Source: Terasakiella halodenitrificans
GTDB lineage: Bacteria > Pseudomonadota > Alphaproteobacteria > Rhodospirillales > Terasakiellaceae
Direction of reading: 5' to 3'
NCBI RefSeq assembly: GCF_048571175.1
Contig: NZ_CP182348.1
Span: 248,001-312,000, forward strand
DNA: 64,000 nt
How positions within the stretch are numbered: the first letter of the stretch is position 1; the number at the start of each line of letters is the position of its first letter. The notes below the pieces were generated by a model, which was not told where the DNA came from, did no database searches, and saw only the letters and a program-made list of their open reading frames with translations. Shown one piece after another: positions 34,121-42,154 of this stretch. A program made the translations under genes and the position numbers.

Positions 34121-35110
34121 ATGAACAAAGTTGGTGTTATAGGTGCCGGTGCCTGGGGAACTGCGCTGGCCTGTGCGATGCAACGCGCAGGCAACGAGGT
34201 TTTATTGCAGGCGTACGAGCCGGAAGTCGCCGAAGCGATTAATCGCAGTCATACCAACCCGATTTATTTGCCCAATACAAACCTGAATCCCAATATTCGT
34301 GCGACATCGGATTTAGCAGATATTATAGACAGTGACGTCATTTTGATGGTCGCCCCGGCACAGCATGTACGTGCAACCTGTAAGGCCTTGAAACCACTTT
34401 GGAAAAAAAGCACATCCTTGTTGATTTGTGCCAAAGGGATTGAACTGGACAGCGGCTTGATCATGAGCGAAGTTGTTGCAGATGAATTACCGGATGCGGA
34501 AATTGGTATTCTTTCCGGCCCGACCTTCGCGATTGAGGTCGCCAATGCTTTACCGTCCGCCTGCACCTTGGCGATGGAAGAAATGGACCGGGCCATGACA
34601 ATGGCCAAGGTGGTGGGGTCCAGCCGTTTTCGGATTTATGCCAGTGACGATATTGTGGGTGCGCAGATCGGCGGGGCGGTGAAAAACGTCTTGGCGATTG
34701 CCAGTGGCATGGCATCAGGCAAGGGATTTGGCGATAATGCACGTGCGGCCTTGATCACACGGGGGATTTCCGAATTGACCCGCCTGGGTGTGGCAAAGGG
34801 AGCGAAGCCGGAAACCCTGATGGGGCTGTCCGGGATGGGGGATTTAACACTCACCTGTAATTCCATGCAATCACGTAACTTTTCCCTTGGTGTCGCCTTG
34901 GGACAAGGGGAAAAACTGGAAGATATCCTGAAAGTTCGCAAAGCCGTAACCGAAGGGGTCTTCACCGCGCGCTCTGTTTGTAAACTGGCTGCCAGCCTGC
35001 ATGTGGACATGCCGATCTGTAAGGCCGTGAACCGGATTTTAAATGAAGGTGCCGACATTAATGAAGTTGTCGATGACCTGCTTGCCCGTCCCTTTAGAGA
35101 AGAGATTTAA
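34121..35110 (+). CDS. gpsA: NAD(P)-dependent glycerol-3-phosphate dehydrogenase
   Basis: A 329-residue enzyme that reduces dihydroxyacetone phosphate to sn-glycerol 3-phosphate for phospholipid synthesis. The start is VGVIGAGAWGTALACAMQRAG. The substrate and catalytic regions follow: ILSGPTFAIEVA, GAQIGGAVKNVLAIASGMA with the catalytic Lys, ALITRGISELTRLG, and GLSGMGDLTLTC. It begins a tight four-gene run with the yciI-type, EVE and Rieske genes, with gaps of 2, 14 and 2 bases. The first three of these often travel together in alphaproteobacteria. Confidence 0.95.
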   Translation: MNKVGVIGAGAWGTALACAMQRAGNEVLLQAYEPEVAEAINRSHTNPIYLPNTNLNPNIRATSDLADIIDSDVILMVAPAQHVRATCKALKPLWKKSTSLLICAKGIELDSGLIMSEVVADELPDAEIGILSGPTFAIEVANALPSACTLAMEEMDRAMTMAKVVGSSRFRIYASDDIVGAQIGGAVKNVLAIASGMASGKGFGDNARAALITRGISELTRLGVAKGAKPETLMGLSGMGDLTLTCNSMQSRNFSLGVALGQGEKLEDILKVRKAVTEGVFTARSVCKLAASLHVDMPICKAVNRILNEGADINEVVDDLLARPFREEI

Positions 35111-35112
35111 AT

Positions 35113-35397
35113 ATGCTGTTTGTTGTGAAATGCGTCGATAAAGCCGATCACTTGCAAGTCCGTTTGGATAACCGCCCCGCCCATGTGGAGTATTTGAAAT
35201 CCTATGGTGATAAATTATTTGCGGCCGGTCCGACCTTAAGTGACGAAGATGATCAAATGAATGGTTCGGTGGTTATTCTGGATTTGGACACCCGGGCAGA
35301 GGCAGAAGACTTTTGTGCCAATGATCCTTATGCAAAAGCCGGTCTGTTTGAATCCGTAACGATTTCTAAATGGAAAAAAGTTCTACCGGCTGAATAA
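35113..35397 (+). CDS. YciI family protein
   Basis: A 94-residue ferredoxin-fold protein of the YciI / dimeric alpha-beta-barrel family. It has the conserved HLQVRLDNRPAHVEYLKSYG with a His-Asp type active-site pair, GPTLSDEDDQMNGSVVILDL, and DPYAKAGLFESVTISKWKKV. The biochemical role of YciI proteins is not settled. Two bases after gpsA and 14 bases before the EVE gene, so one operon. Confidence 0.88.
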   Translation: MLFVVKCVDKADHLQVRLDNRPAHVEYLKSYGDKLFAAGPTLSDEDDQMNGSVVILDLDTRAEAEDFCANDPYAKAGLFESVTISKWKKVLPAE

Positions 35398-35411
35398 GGA
35401 AACAGGTTATC

Positions 35412-35819
35412 GTGAACTATTGGCTGGTCAAATCCGAACCTGGATGTTGGTCTTGGACGGACCACGTGAAAAAAGGCGTGGAACCGTGGGATGGTGTACG
35501 TAATTTTCAGGCTGCGAAATATATGAAAGCGATGGAAGTTGGTGATCTTGCCTTTTTCTATCACTCGCAAAAAGAAAAGGCCGTTGTCGGTGTGCTGGAA
35601 GTTGTGACAACGGCTTATCCTGATCCCAGTGATGAAAGCGGACGTTTCGTTTGTGTTGATTTCAAAGCTTTGCACCCCCTAAAACACCCTGTCAGCCTGA
35701 AACAAATCAAAGACGACCCGCACCTTGCGGATATGGCCTTGGTGAAACAGGCGCGTCTCTCTGTTATGCCGGTTGCGTCGAATGCGTGGGAATTGATCAA
35801 TGCCTTGGGAGGCTTATAA
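35412..35819 (+). CDS. EVE domain protein (PUA-like)
   Basis: A 135-residue protein made almost entirely of an EVE domain, which binds modified bases in DNA or RNA. Markers are YWLVKSEPGCWSWTDHVKKG, WDGVRNFQAAKYMKAMEVGD, LAFFYHSQKEKAVVGVLEV, and the C-terminal ARLSVMPVASNAWELINALGG. The start is GTG at 35412, with AGGAAACAGG upstream. Human THYN1 and E. coli ASC-1-type proteins are relatives. Stand-alone EVE proteins in this operon context are common in alphaproteobacteria and may act in base-modification surveillance. Confidence 0.9.
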   Translation: MNYWLVKSEPGCWSWTDHVKKGVEPWDGVRNFQAAKYMKAMEVGDLAFFYHSQKEKAVVGVLEVVTTAYPDPSDESGRFVCVDFKALHPLKHPVSLKQIKDDPHLADMALVKQARLSVMPVASNAWELINALGGL

Positions 35820-35821
35820 GA

Positions 35822-36163
35822 ATGAGCGAGCATAAATTATGCAGCATTCACGAAATTGAAGAAGAAGACAGCAAGGAATTCTTTGTCACACGTGGTGAAA
35901 CCGACCAATCTATTTTGGTGGTGAAAAAGGATGGGCAGCTTTCCGTCTTTATCAATAATTGCCCGCATTTAGGAATTCCGATGAACCTGGAACCGGATCG
36001 ATTCTTGGATATGGAAAAGAACTTCATCATGTGTTCCACGCATGGCGCACTTTTTAAAATTGACGATGGCGAATGCGTACATGGACCCTGTCTGGGGAAG
36101 AAATTAGCCCCTGTTCCTTATGAAATAAGGGGGGAAGAACTCTTTGTCCCCAAAGACTTGTAA
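35822..36163 (+). CDS. Rieske-type [2Fe-2S] ferredoxin-like protein
   Basis: A 113-residue protein with the Rieske motif pair NNCPHLGIP and CSTHGALFKIDDGECVHGPC, giving two Cys and two His ligands. It has the strand pattern of Rieske ferredoxins such as NirD and dioxygenase ferredoxins. It lacks a signal peptide, so it is probably cytosolic. The ATG at 35822 directly follows the EVE stop and gives the compact form; an in-frame ATG 36 bases upstream lies in the EVE gene. No dioxygenase or reductase partner is nearby, so the partner is unknown. Confidence 0.88.
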   Translation: MSEHKLCSIHEIEEEDSKEFFVTRGETDQSILVVKKDGQLSVFINNCPHLGIPMNLEPDRFLDMEKNFIMCSTHGALFKIDDGECVHGPCLGKKLAPVPYEIRGEELFVPKDL

Positions 36164-36373
36164 GACGTTTACCACAAAGAGAGTAGGGATTTGCCCTAAT
36201 GCCTGCTCCGGTAAGACCAATTTTAAAACATTGTTGCGTCCACGAACAGTGATTTATTCACTTGTTTCGTGCTGAGTTTCTGACATAATCACGCGCAGTG
36301 CAATGCACACACGTTTAACCGAAGCACGAAAATACGTGCTCATAACAGACACACCTAGGGAGATTCGCACCAA

Positions 36374-38311
36374 ATGTCCGACATTTACCCCGTCAACCCC
36401 GAGATTGCCCAAAAGGCACATGTTGACAACGAAAAATATTTGGAAATGTATAATCAATCCGTTGAGAACCCGGATGCCTTCTGGGGCGAACACGGTAAGC
36501 GGATCGATTGGTTTAAGCCTTATACCAAAGTAAAAAATACGTCTTTCGATACACACAACGTTGATATTCGTTGGTTTGAAGATGGCACAACAAACGTTGC
36601 TCACAACTGTTTGGACCGCCACCTTGAAACACGTGGCGATCAGGTTGCGATTATCTGGGAAGGCGACGATCCGTCAGAATCTGAAAACATCACTTATAAA
36701 GACCTGCATGCGCGCGTTTGTAAACTTGCCAATGCCATGAAGGCACGCGGTGTTACCAAAGGTGATCGTGTGACCCTTTATATGCCGATGATCCCGGAAG
36801 CTGCGGTTGCGATGCTGGCTTGTGCGCGTATCGGTGCCATCCACTCTATCGTATTTGGCGGGTTCTCCCCGGATGCGTTGGCAGACCGTTTAAGAGGCTG
36901 CGATGCAAAATGCCTGATCACAGCGGACGAAGGTTTGCGCGGTGGTCGCAAAGTACCGTTGAAAGGCAATGCCGATGCAGCGATGGAAAAATTTGATGTG
37001 GAAACCTGTATCGTTGTGAAACGCACAGGCGGCAACATCAATATGAAAGAAGGCCGCGACGTTTGGTACGAAGATGTGACGGCTGCGGCATCCAGTGATT
37101 GCCCGGCAGAAGAACTTGATGCTGAACACCCGCTGTTCATTCTTTATACATCCGGCTCCACGGGTCAACCGAAAGGCGTTCTGCATACAACAGGCGGTTA
37201 TTTGGTTTATGCCTCTATGACGCATCAATATGTGTTTGATTACCATGAAGGCGATGTTTACTGGTGTACGGCTGATGTGGGCTGGGTAACCGGTCACTCC
37301 TACATTGTTTACGGTCCGCTTGCTAACGGGGCGACCACATTGATGTTTGAAGGCGTGCCGAACTATCCGAGTGTCTCGCGTTTCTGGGAAGTTTGCGACA
37401 AACATAAAGTCAATATCTTCTACACCGCACCGACGGCTATTCGTTCCTTGATGCGCGAAGGCGATGAGCCGGTGAAAAAATGCTCACTGGACAGCCTTCG
37501 TATTCTTGGTTCTGTGGGTGAGCCGATCAACCCGGAAGCCTGGAACTGGTACAATACCGTGGTTGGTAAAGGCAAATGCCCGATCGTGGATACATGGTGG
37601 CAAACCGAAACAGGCGGTATCTTGATTACACCGCTGCCGGGCGCAACAGATCTGAAACCGGGTTCTGCAACCCGTCCGTTCTTTGGTGTTCAGCCGGAAT
37701 TGGTGGATAACGAAGGCAATCCGCAGGATGGTGCAACCGAAGGCAACCTGTGTATTGTGGACAGCTGGCCGGGCCAGATGCGCACATGCTATGGCGACCA
37801 CGAACGCTTTATCCAGACGTATTTCTCTACATATCCGGGTAAATACTTCACCGGTGACGGCGCACGCCGTGATGAAGATGGCTATTACTGGATTACAGGG
37901 CGTGTGGATGACGTGATCAACGTTTCCGGTCACCGTATGGGGACAGCCGAAGTCGAATCTGCCCTTGTGGCTCACCCGAAAGTGGCAGAAGCCGCCGTTG
38001 TCGGGGCACCGCATGACCTGAAAGGTCAGGGGATCTACGTTTATGTGACCCTGAACGCCGATGAAGAACCCAGTGACGAGCTAAAAACAGAGTTGGTTAA
38101 ATGGGTTCGCCAAGAAATCGGCCCGATCGCGTCACCGGATTGGCTGCAATGGTCGCCGGGCTTGCCAAAAACCCGCTCCGGCAAAATCATGCGCCGTATC
38201 CTGCGCAAGATTGCCGAAGACGATTTTGGCTCCTTGGGCGATACATCGACTCTCGCTGATCCGAGCGTTGTGGACGAACTCATCGAAAACCGTCAGAACC
38301 GTTCAGACTAA
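36374..38311 (+). CDS. acs: Acetyl-CoA synthetase (AMP-forming)
   Basis: A 645-residue enzyme that converts acetate, ATP and CoA to acetyl-CoA. It shows the adenylation loop LYTSGSTGQPKGVLHTTGGY, WCTADVGWVTGHSYI, and DTWWQTETGGILITP. TGDGARRDEDGYYWITGR is followed by VDDVINVSGHRMGTAEVESA. The C-terminal PKTRSGKIMRRIL contains the Lys that protein acetylases modify and sirtuins such as the CobB at 20.7 kb reactivate. Codon use is strongly biased, implying high expression. The 210-base upstream gap should carry its promoter. A bidirectional terminator follows. Confidence 0.97.
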   Translation: MSDIYPVNPEIAQKAHVDNEKYLEMYNQSVENPDAFWGEHGKRIDWFKPYTKVKNTSFDTHNVDIRWFEDGTTNVAHNCLDRHLETRGDQVAIIWEGDDPSESENITYKDLHARVCKLANAMKARGVTKGDRVTLYMPMIPEAAVAMLACARIGAIHSIVFGGFSPDALADRLRGCDAKCLITADEGLRGGRKVPLKGNADAAMEKFDVETCIVVKRTGGNINMKEGRDVWYEDVTAAASSDCPAEELDAEHPLFILYTSGSTGQPKGVLHTTGGYLVYASMTHQYVFDYHEGDVYWCTADVGWVTGHSYIVYGPLANGATTLMFEGVPNYPSVSRFWEVCDKHKVNIFYTAPTAIRSLMREGDEPVKKCSLDSLRILGSVGEPINPEAWNWYNTVVGKGKCPIVDTWWQTETGGILITPLPGATDLKPGSATRPFFGVQPELVDNEGNPQDGATEGNLCIVDSWPGQMRTCYGDHERFIQTYFSTYPGKYFTGDGARRDEDGYYWITGRVDDVINVSGHRMGTAEVESALVAHPKVAEAAVVGAPHDLKGQGIYVYVTLNADEEPSDELKTELVKWVRQEIGPIASPDWLQWSPGLPKTRSGKIMRRILRKIAEDDFGSLGDTSTLADPSVVDELIENRQNRSD

Positions 38312-38343
38312 GTTTCTGATTATTTGACAGGTTAAGCTAAAAA

Positions 38344-38384
38344 AACAGCCCTTTCCGCATTGTGTGGAAGGGGCTGTTTTTTTA
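38344..38384. terminator. Bidirectional terminator between acs and the HEPN gene
   Basis: AACAGCCCTTTCC at 38344-38356 pairs with GGAAGGGGCTGTT at 38366-38378 (one G-U pair). An A-run lies on the left and a T-run on the right. It serves acs on the plus strand and probably the converging minus-strand gene. Confidence 0.9.
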
Positions 38385-38429
38385 TTGATCAAAGTTTGAA
38401 CTATCCGAACTCTCGTGTTGGTTAAAGCA

Positions 38430-39374
38430 CTAGATTTTTGAGATAGTATAATCGCAATATGAACAAAAATTATGATTATCCCATGCAACATTTTCAGGAG
38501 TTAGCGAAGTAGAACATCGTATACATTCGCCAGAAAGAACGTAATCACACCAAAGACAGCCATACCCCAAAATATACGTACTTTTACCACATTCAGGGCA
38601 ATCATATACTAACCCTTCATCCCCGTCTTTTACTGAGATGTAATCATCGATTCCATATTTTGCATCAATCATTATCTCTACAAATTGTTCAGCAGAAAAT
38701 TCGAATGAACAGGAACGACATTTTGCCTTAACTTCTTGAAGAGATTTATTTTCGGGGGATTTTTGTTCAATTAAAGAAGAGCCGCATTCGGGACATTCAA
38801 GCTCTTGAAAGTTAGAGTTTTCTTCGAACCAACCAGCTTTAGCAAAAGACTGTTTACATTCTTCCATCTGTTTTTCATAAAAACTTCTTTCGGCGAGCAT
38901 AATTTCCCAGCTATCAGAAAGCTCCACTGAAGGATCTTTTTCGAGAATACTGAAAAGCTCAGTAACCATTGGAAATGATCCTGCGATTGCTTCTTTGACC
39001 ACCGAACTAGGTTCATCTAAATGATTGTGTTCTAGTTTGTTTCTTATTTTTTGTAATTTACTTATGTCTACTTGAGGCCAATCAATGTGGAATTGCTTGA
39101 AGCGTTGTTTTAACCCTTCAAAATCTATCGTTTTATGACCTTTCATAATATATTTGATTTTGCCAGCATCATCAATAACCGGGGTGAAATTTGCTCCTAT
39201 TATTTCCATCGGATCTACATTAGGGATACGATTAATAAGGCATTGTTTGGCTAATAGTAACAATCCAGCATAGTAATTACGTGCTGCACTAATATAACGC
39301 CTTTTATCGCTTGATTGAAAATCTTCGAGACCCAATTGTATTGAAATAATTGCATTTTTATATAACTGATTCAC
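38430..39374 (-). CDS. HEPN-like domain protein with six CxxC zinc-ribbon pairs; possible RNase/defence effector
   Basis: A 314-residue protein with a GTG start after AAGGA. The N-terminal 150 residues are helical (YISAARNYYAGLLLLAKQCL) and contain KIRNKLEHNHLDE. R111-NKLE-H116 fits the Rx4-6H catalytic motif of HEPN ribonucleases, with the usual Asn after Arg. The C-terminal 120 residues hold six CxxC pairs (C194/197, 219/222, 259/262, 273/276, 284/287, 304/307), so about three zinc ribbons. The gene is visibly more AT-rich than its neighbours and sits beside a toxin-antitoxin pair, which suggests acquired DNA. HEPN proteins often act in phage defence or as toxins; the activity here is an inference. 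Confidence 0.62.
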   Translation of the reverse strand: MNQLYKNAIISIQLGLEDFQSSDKRRYISAARNYYAGLLLLAKQCLINRIPNVDPMEIIGANFTPVIDDAGKIKYIMKGHKTIDFEGLKQRFKQFHIDWPQVDISKLQKIRNKLEHNHLDEPSSVVKEAIAGSFPMVTELFSILEKDPSVELSDSWEIMLAERSFYEKQMEECKQSFAKAGWFEENSNFQELECPECGSSLIEQKSPENKSLQEVKAKCRSCSFEFSAEQFVEIMIDAKYGIDDYISVKDGDEGLVYDCPECGKSTYILGYGCLWCDYVLSGECIRCSTSLTPENVAWDNHNFCSYCDYTISKI

Positions 39375-39402
39375 GTTAATTTCCTTGTAACCAGTTCACG
39401 CC

Positions 39403-39747
39403 TTACTTAGAATCTAATGGCAATTTCCAGTGTTTGAACAACTTCTTAATAACACACGCCTTTGTTTTTTCATCCAAGTGACCAACAGCTTTTAAAGCAC
39501 TGGTTTCGACGGTGGCGATCTTGGCGGTACGGATAATAGATGCGGCCTTTAGCCCCGTTTGATCGAGGTGTTCAATATGAACATCATCCTGCCATGCCTC
39601 GTTTTTTGCACTGGTGATCATAATCACCCAGACAAGACCTGTATTTTCCGGCTCCCCTACAATCAGGCAAGGGCGGCGTTTCAAAATGGGTCTTTCCACA
39701 TATGGAAAGGGAGCGGCAACAATATCAAAAGGTTTAAAGGTCGCCAT
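39403..39747 (-). CDS. MazF/PemK-like type II toxin (growth inhibitor)
   Basis: A 114-residue protein of the PemK/MazF fold. The start is MATFKPFDIVAAPFPYVERP, then KRRPCLIVGEPENTGLVWVIMIT, SIIRTAKIATVETSALKAVG, and a C-terminal helix. The PFPY segment and RPCLIV strand are typical of PemK toxins that cleave mRNA. The ATG at 39747 overlaps the antitoxin gene by 14 bases; longer in-frame starts upstream lie inside the antitoxin. Translational coupling after the antitoxin is the normal order. It probably contributes to stress response or stabilises the local island. Confidence 0.85.
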   Translation of the reverse strand: MATFKPFDIVAAPFPYVERPILKRRPCLIVGEPENTGLVWVIMITSAKNEAWQDDVHIEHLDQTGLKAASIIRTAKIATVETSALKAVGHLDEKTKACVIKKLFKHWKLPLDSK

Positions 39748-39964
39748 ATGCGTCCTCGTCAGCCTGAGAAGACCATTCAGTGAAGGTGCCGAAAGGATCA
39801 TCGCCTAATGCAGTAGAAACATGTTTGGGGCGCATAACAACGGCCCCGTCCATGAGTTCATATTCCAGTTCATCACCCGCTTGAATATGTAGATGTTGGC
39901 GTACGGCCAAGGGGATGACAGTTTGAGATTTTACCGAAACTTTTGATGTAATTTGTGAAGACAT
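39734..39964 (-). CDS. AbrB/MazE-like antitoxin
   Basis: A 76-residue SpoVT-AbrB domain protein. The swapped-hairpin DNA-binding region is SKVSVKSQTVIPLAVRQHLH followed by IQAGDELEYEL, and the acidic C-terminal tail (DPFGTFTEWSSQADEDAYGD) would wrap the toxin. The ATG at 39964 gives the compact domain; upstream in-frame codons extend into the operator region and are unlikely to be used. It precedes and overlaps the toxin gene. Two 18-bp repeats just upstream are probably its own operators. Confidence 0.87.
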   Translation of the reverse strand: MSSQITSKVSVKSQTVIPLAVRQHLHIQAGDELEYELMDGAVVMRPKHVSTALGDDPFGTFTEWSSQADEDAYGDL

Positions 39965-39978
39965 GAGAGCCTCATACA

Positions 39979-40021
39979 GTAAGACATTTGACTTACATAC
40001 AAGGTAAGACGTTTGACTTAC
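39979..40021. promoter_or_regulatory. Two 18-bp operator repeats upstream of the toxin-antitoxin genes
   Basis: GTAAGACATTTGACTTAC at 39979-39996 and GTAAGACGTTTGACTTAC at 40004-40021 differ by one base and start 25 bases apart. Each is an imperfect palindrome (GTAAG...CTTAC arms). The pair lies 15 to 57 bases before the antitoxin start, where autoregulatory operators of AbrB-type antitoxins occur. Confidence 0.75.
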
Positions 40022-40069
40022 CCTGTCAATATACACGGCTCATGTAGAAATTAATCGTTAGGTGAGTGT

Positions 40070-40912
40070 TTATCCCCGATGTCCATTATGAAAACGCAAA
40101 TGATCCTCGATGAAGCTCGCGATGAAATAGTAGCTGTGGTCATAGCCTTCGTGTTGGCGCAAGGTGAGGTCTGTGCCGTTTTCCTGTGCGGCCGCAGCTA
40201 AACGTTCCGGTTTGAGTTCTTTTTCCAGAAAGTCGTCACTCAGGCCTTGATCGACCAGAATGGCTTGTGAGGCTTTGCCCTTTTTCAGTAATTCGCACGC
40301 ATCATAATCTTTCCAAATTTCGCGGTCATCGCCGAGATAATGTTGAAAAGCTTTTTGTCCCCACGGGGTCTGGGTTGGGTTGCAGATGGGGCTGAAGGCG
40401 GTGATGGAACTATAAAGATCCGGGTTTTTAAGCCCGATGGTCAAGGCCCCGTGCCCGCCCATAGAATGCCCGCTGATGAAGCGTTGTTTCGTAACCGGAA
40501 ATGTCTTTTCAATCAAGGTGGGCAGCTCAGATACCACATAATCATACATGTGATAATGTGTGTTCCACGGGCTTTGTGTGGCATTCAGGTAAAACCCTGC
40601 CCCCAGACCAAAATCGTAAGACCTGTCCACGTCATCGGGGACATCGTCGCCGCGTGGGCTGGTGTCCGGGGCGACAATGGCAATGCCAAGTTCTGCCGCG
40701 ATGCGATGGGCGCCTGCTTTTTGCATGAAATTTTCATCCGTACAAGTCAGGCCGGACAGCCAGTAAAGCACTGGAACGGGTGACTTTTCGCTGGCTTGTG
40801 GGGGTAGAAAGATCGCAAAGCGCATGTCACAGTTCAGGCTTTCGCTTGGGTGGCGATATTGCTTATGCCACCCGCCGAAGCTTTTGTTGGTCGACAGATT
40901 TTCCAAGGTCAT
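40070..40912 (-). CDS. fghA: S-formylglutathione hydrolase
   Basis: A 280-residue esterase-D-family hydrolase that releases formate and glutathione in formaldehyde oxidation. The alpha/beta-hydrolase nucleophile is SGHSMGGHGALTIGLKNP; the catalytic Asp is near AILVDQGLSDDFL and the His in EGYDHSYYFIASF. FAIFLPP and LYWLSGLTCTDENF mark the oxyanion region. It lies 19 bases downstream of adhC on the same strand, forming the standard formaldehyde-detoxification pair. Confidence 0.96.
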   Translation of the reverse strand: MTLENLSTNKSFGGWHKQYRHPSESLNCDMRFAIFLPPQASEKSPVPVLYWLSGLTCTDENFMQKAGAHRIAAELGIAIVAPDTSPRGDDVPDDVDRSYDFGLGAGFYLNATQSPWNTHYHMYDYVVSELPTLIEKTFPVTKQRFISGHSMGGHGALTIGLKNPDLYSSITAFSPICNPTQTPWGQKAFQHYLGDDREIWKDYDACELLKKGKASQAILVDQGLSDDFLEKELKPERLAAAAQENGTDLTLRQHEGYDHSYYFIASFIEDHLRFHNGHRG

Positions 40913-40931
40913 GGCAGGGTTATCCTTTTAT

Positions 40932-42050
40932 TTACTTATCAAAATGAATAACGCTACGGATACTTTTGCCTTCATGCATCAGATCAAAGGCCTCGTTGAT
41001 GTCTTCCAGGTTCATGGTATGGGTGATGAAATCATCCAGTTTAAATTCACCGGCGAGATAACGTTCCACATAATCGGGCAGTTCCGAGCGTCCTTTCACC
41101 CCGCCAAAGGCGGTTCCGCGCCAGACACGCCCGGTGACAAGCTGAAATGGACGGGTGCTGATTTCCTGACCGGCCCCGGCCACCCCGATAATCACGGACT
41201 CGCCCCAGCCTTTATGGCAACATTCAAGGGCGGAGCGCATAACGTTGACATTGCCGATACATTCAAAGGAATAATCGACTCCGCCATCGGTCATATCCAC
41301 AATTACATCTTGAATGGGTTTGTCGAATTTTTGCGGGTTGACGCAATCGGTCGCCCCCAGTTTTTTGGCAAGTTCAAATTTGCTTTCGTTAATATCAATA
41401 CCGATGATGCGCGATGCTTTGGCCATTGCCGCGCCGATGATGGCAGACAAACCAATCCCGCCGAGGCCGAAGATTGCGACCGTGTCGCCTTCCTGTACTT
41501 TGGCGGTATTCATAACCGCGCCCATGCCGGTGGTGACGCCGCAACCCAGCAAACAAACTTCTTCCAACGGGGCCTTGGGGTTGACCTTTGCCAACGAAAT
41601 TTCCGGCAGGACCGTATATTCGGAAAAAGTCGAGGTGCCCATATAGTGATAAATCGGTTTTCCATCTTTATAAAAACGGGTGGTTCCGTCCGGCATCAAG
41701 CCCTTGCCTTGTGTCTCGCGGATTTTCTGGCATAGGTTGGTTTTACCGGATTTACAGAACTTACATTCCCCACATTCCGGTGTGTAAAGCGGAATAACAT
41801 GATCCCCAACAGCGACGCTGGTCACGCCTTCGCCAACCTGTTCAACGATACCGCCGCCTTCATGGCCTAAAATGGCGGGGAAAATACCTTCAGGGTCTTC
41901 GCCGGACAGGGTGAAGGCATCGGTATGACAAACCCCGGTTGCCACGATCTTTACAAGGACCTCGCCTGCCTTTGGGGGCATGACCTCAATCTCTTCGATA
42001 GAGAGGGGTTGTTTCGGACCCCAAGCAATGGCGGCTTTACACTTGATCAT
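40932..42050 (-). CDS. frmA: S-(hydroxymethyl)glutathione dehydrogenase / class III alcohol dehydrogenase
   Basis: A 372-residue zinc enzyme that oxidises S-hydroxymethylglutathione to S-formylglutathione with NAD, and often reduces S-nitrosoglutathione. The catalytic zinc site is VATGVCHTDAFTLSG and GHEGGGIVEQVG. The structural zinc loop is CGECKFCKSGKTNLC, and the nucleotide fold is VAIFGLGGIGLSAIIGA. The ATG at 42050 has AAGGACA upstream and gives the family start MIKCKAAIAWGPKQPL. It is divergent from a LysR-type gene and is followed by fghA. The known GSNO reductase activity of this class is relevant because an NO-handling gene is elsewhere in this window. Confidence 0.96.
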   Translation of the reverse strand: MIKCKAAIAWGPKQPLSIEEIEVMPPKAGEVLVKIVATGVCHTDAFTLSGEDPEGIFPAILGHEGGGIVEQVGEGVTSVAVGDHVIPLYTPECGECKFCKSGKTNLCQKIRETQGKGLMPDGTTRFYKDGKPIYHYMGTSTFSEYTVLPEISLAKVNPKAPLEEVCLLGCGVTTGMGAVMNTAKVQEGDTVAIFGLGGIGLSAIIGAAMAKASRIIGIDINESKFELAKKLGATDCVNPQKFDKPIQDVIVDMTDGGVDYSFECIGNVNVMRSALECCHKGWGESVIIGVAGAGQEISTRPFQLVTGRVWRGTAFGGVKGRSELPDYVERYLAGEFKLDDFITHTMNLEDINEAFDLMHEGKSIRSVIHFDK

Positions 42051-42093
42051 GGTATTGTCCTTTTCAAAGAATGAATGCGTTAAAAGGAGTATA

Positions 42094-42113
42094 ATTGTTT
42101 CTGTTGAAATGAT
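42094..42113. promoter_or_regulatory. Possible LysR-type regulator site between frmA and the LysR gene
   Basis: ATTGTTTCTGTTGAAATGAT has partly symmetric arms (ATTGTTTC / GAAATGAT, 6 of 8) and a T-N11-A core, in the 104-base divergent intergenic region. Only weakly supported. Confidence 0.3.
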
Positions 42114-42154
42114 AATGTATGAAAATAACAAAACATTTTTACTAAATAGAAATA

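Noticed and set aside
36159..36175. GTAAGACGTTT upstream of acs matches 11 bases of the toxin-antitoxin operator repeats
   Set aside because: It includes the stop codon of the Rieske-protein gene, has no second arm (CTTAC) and no second copy nearby, so chance is the simpler explanation.
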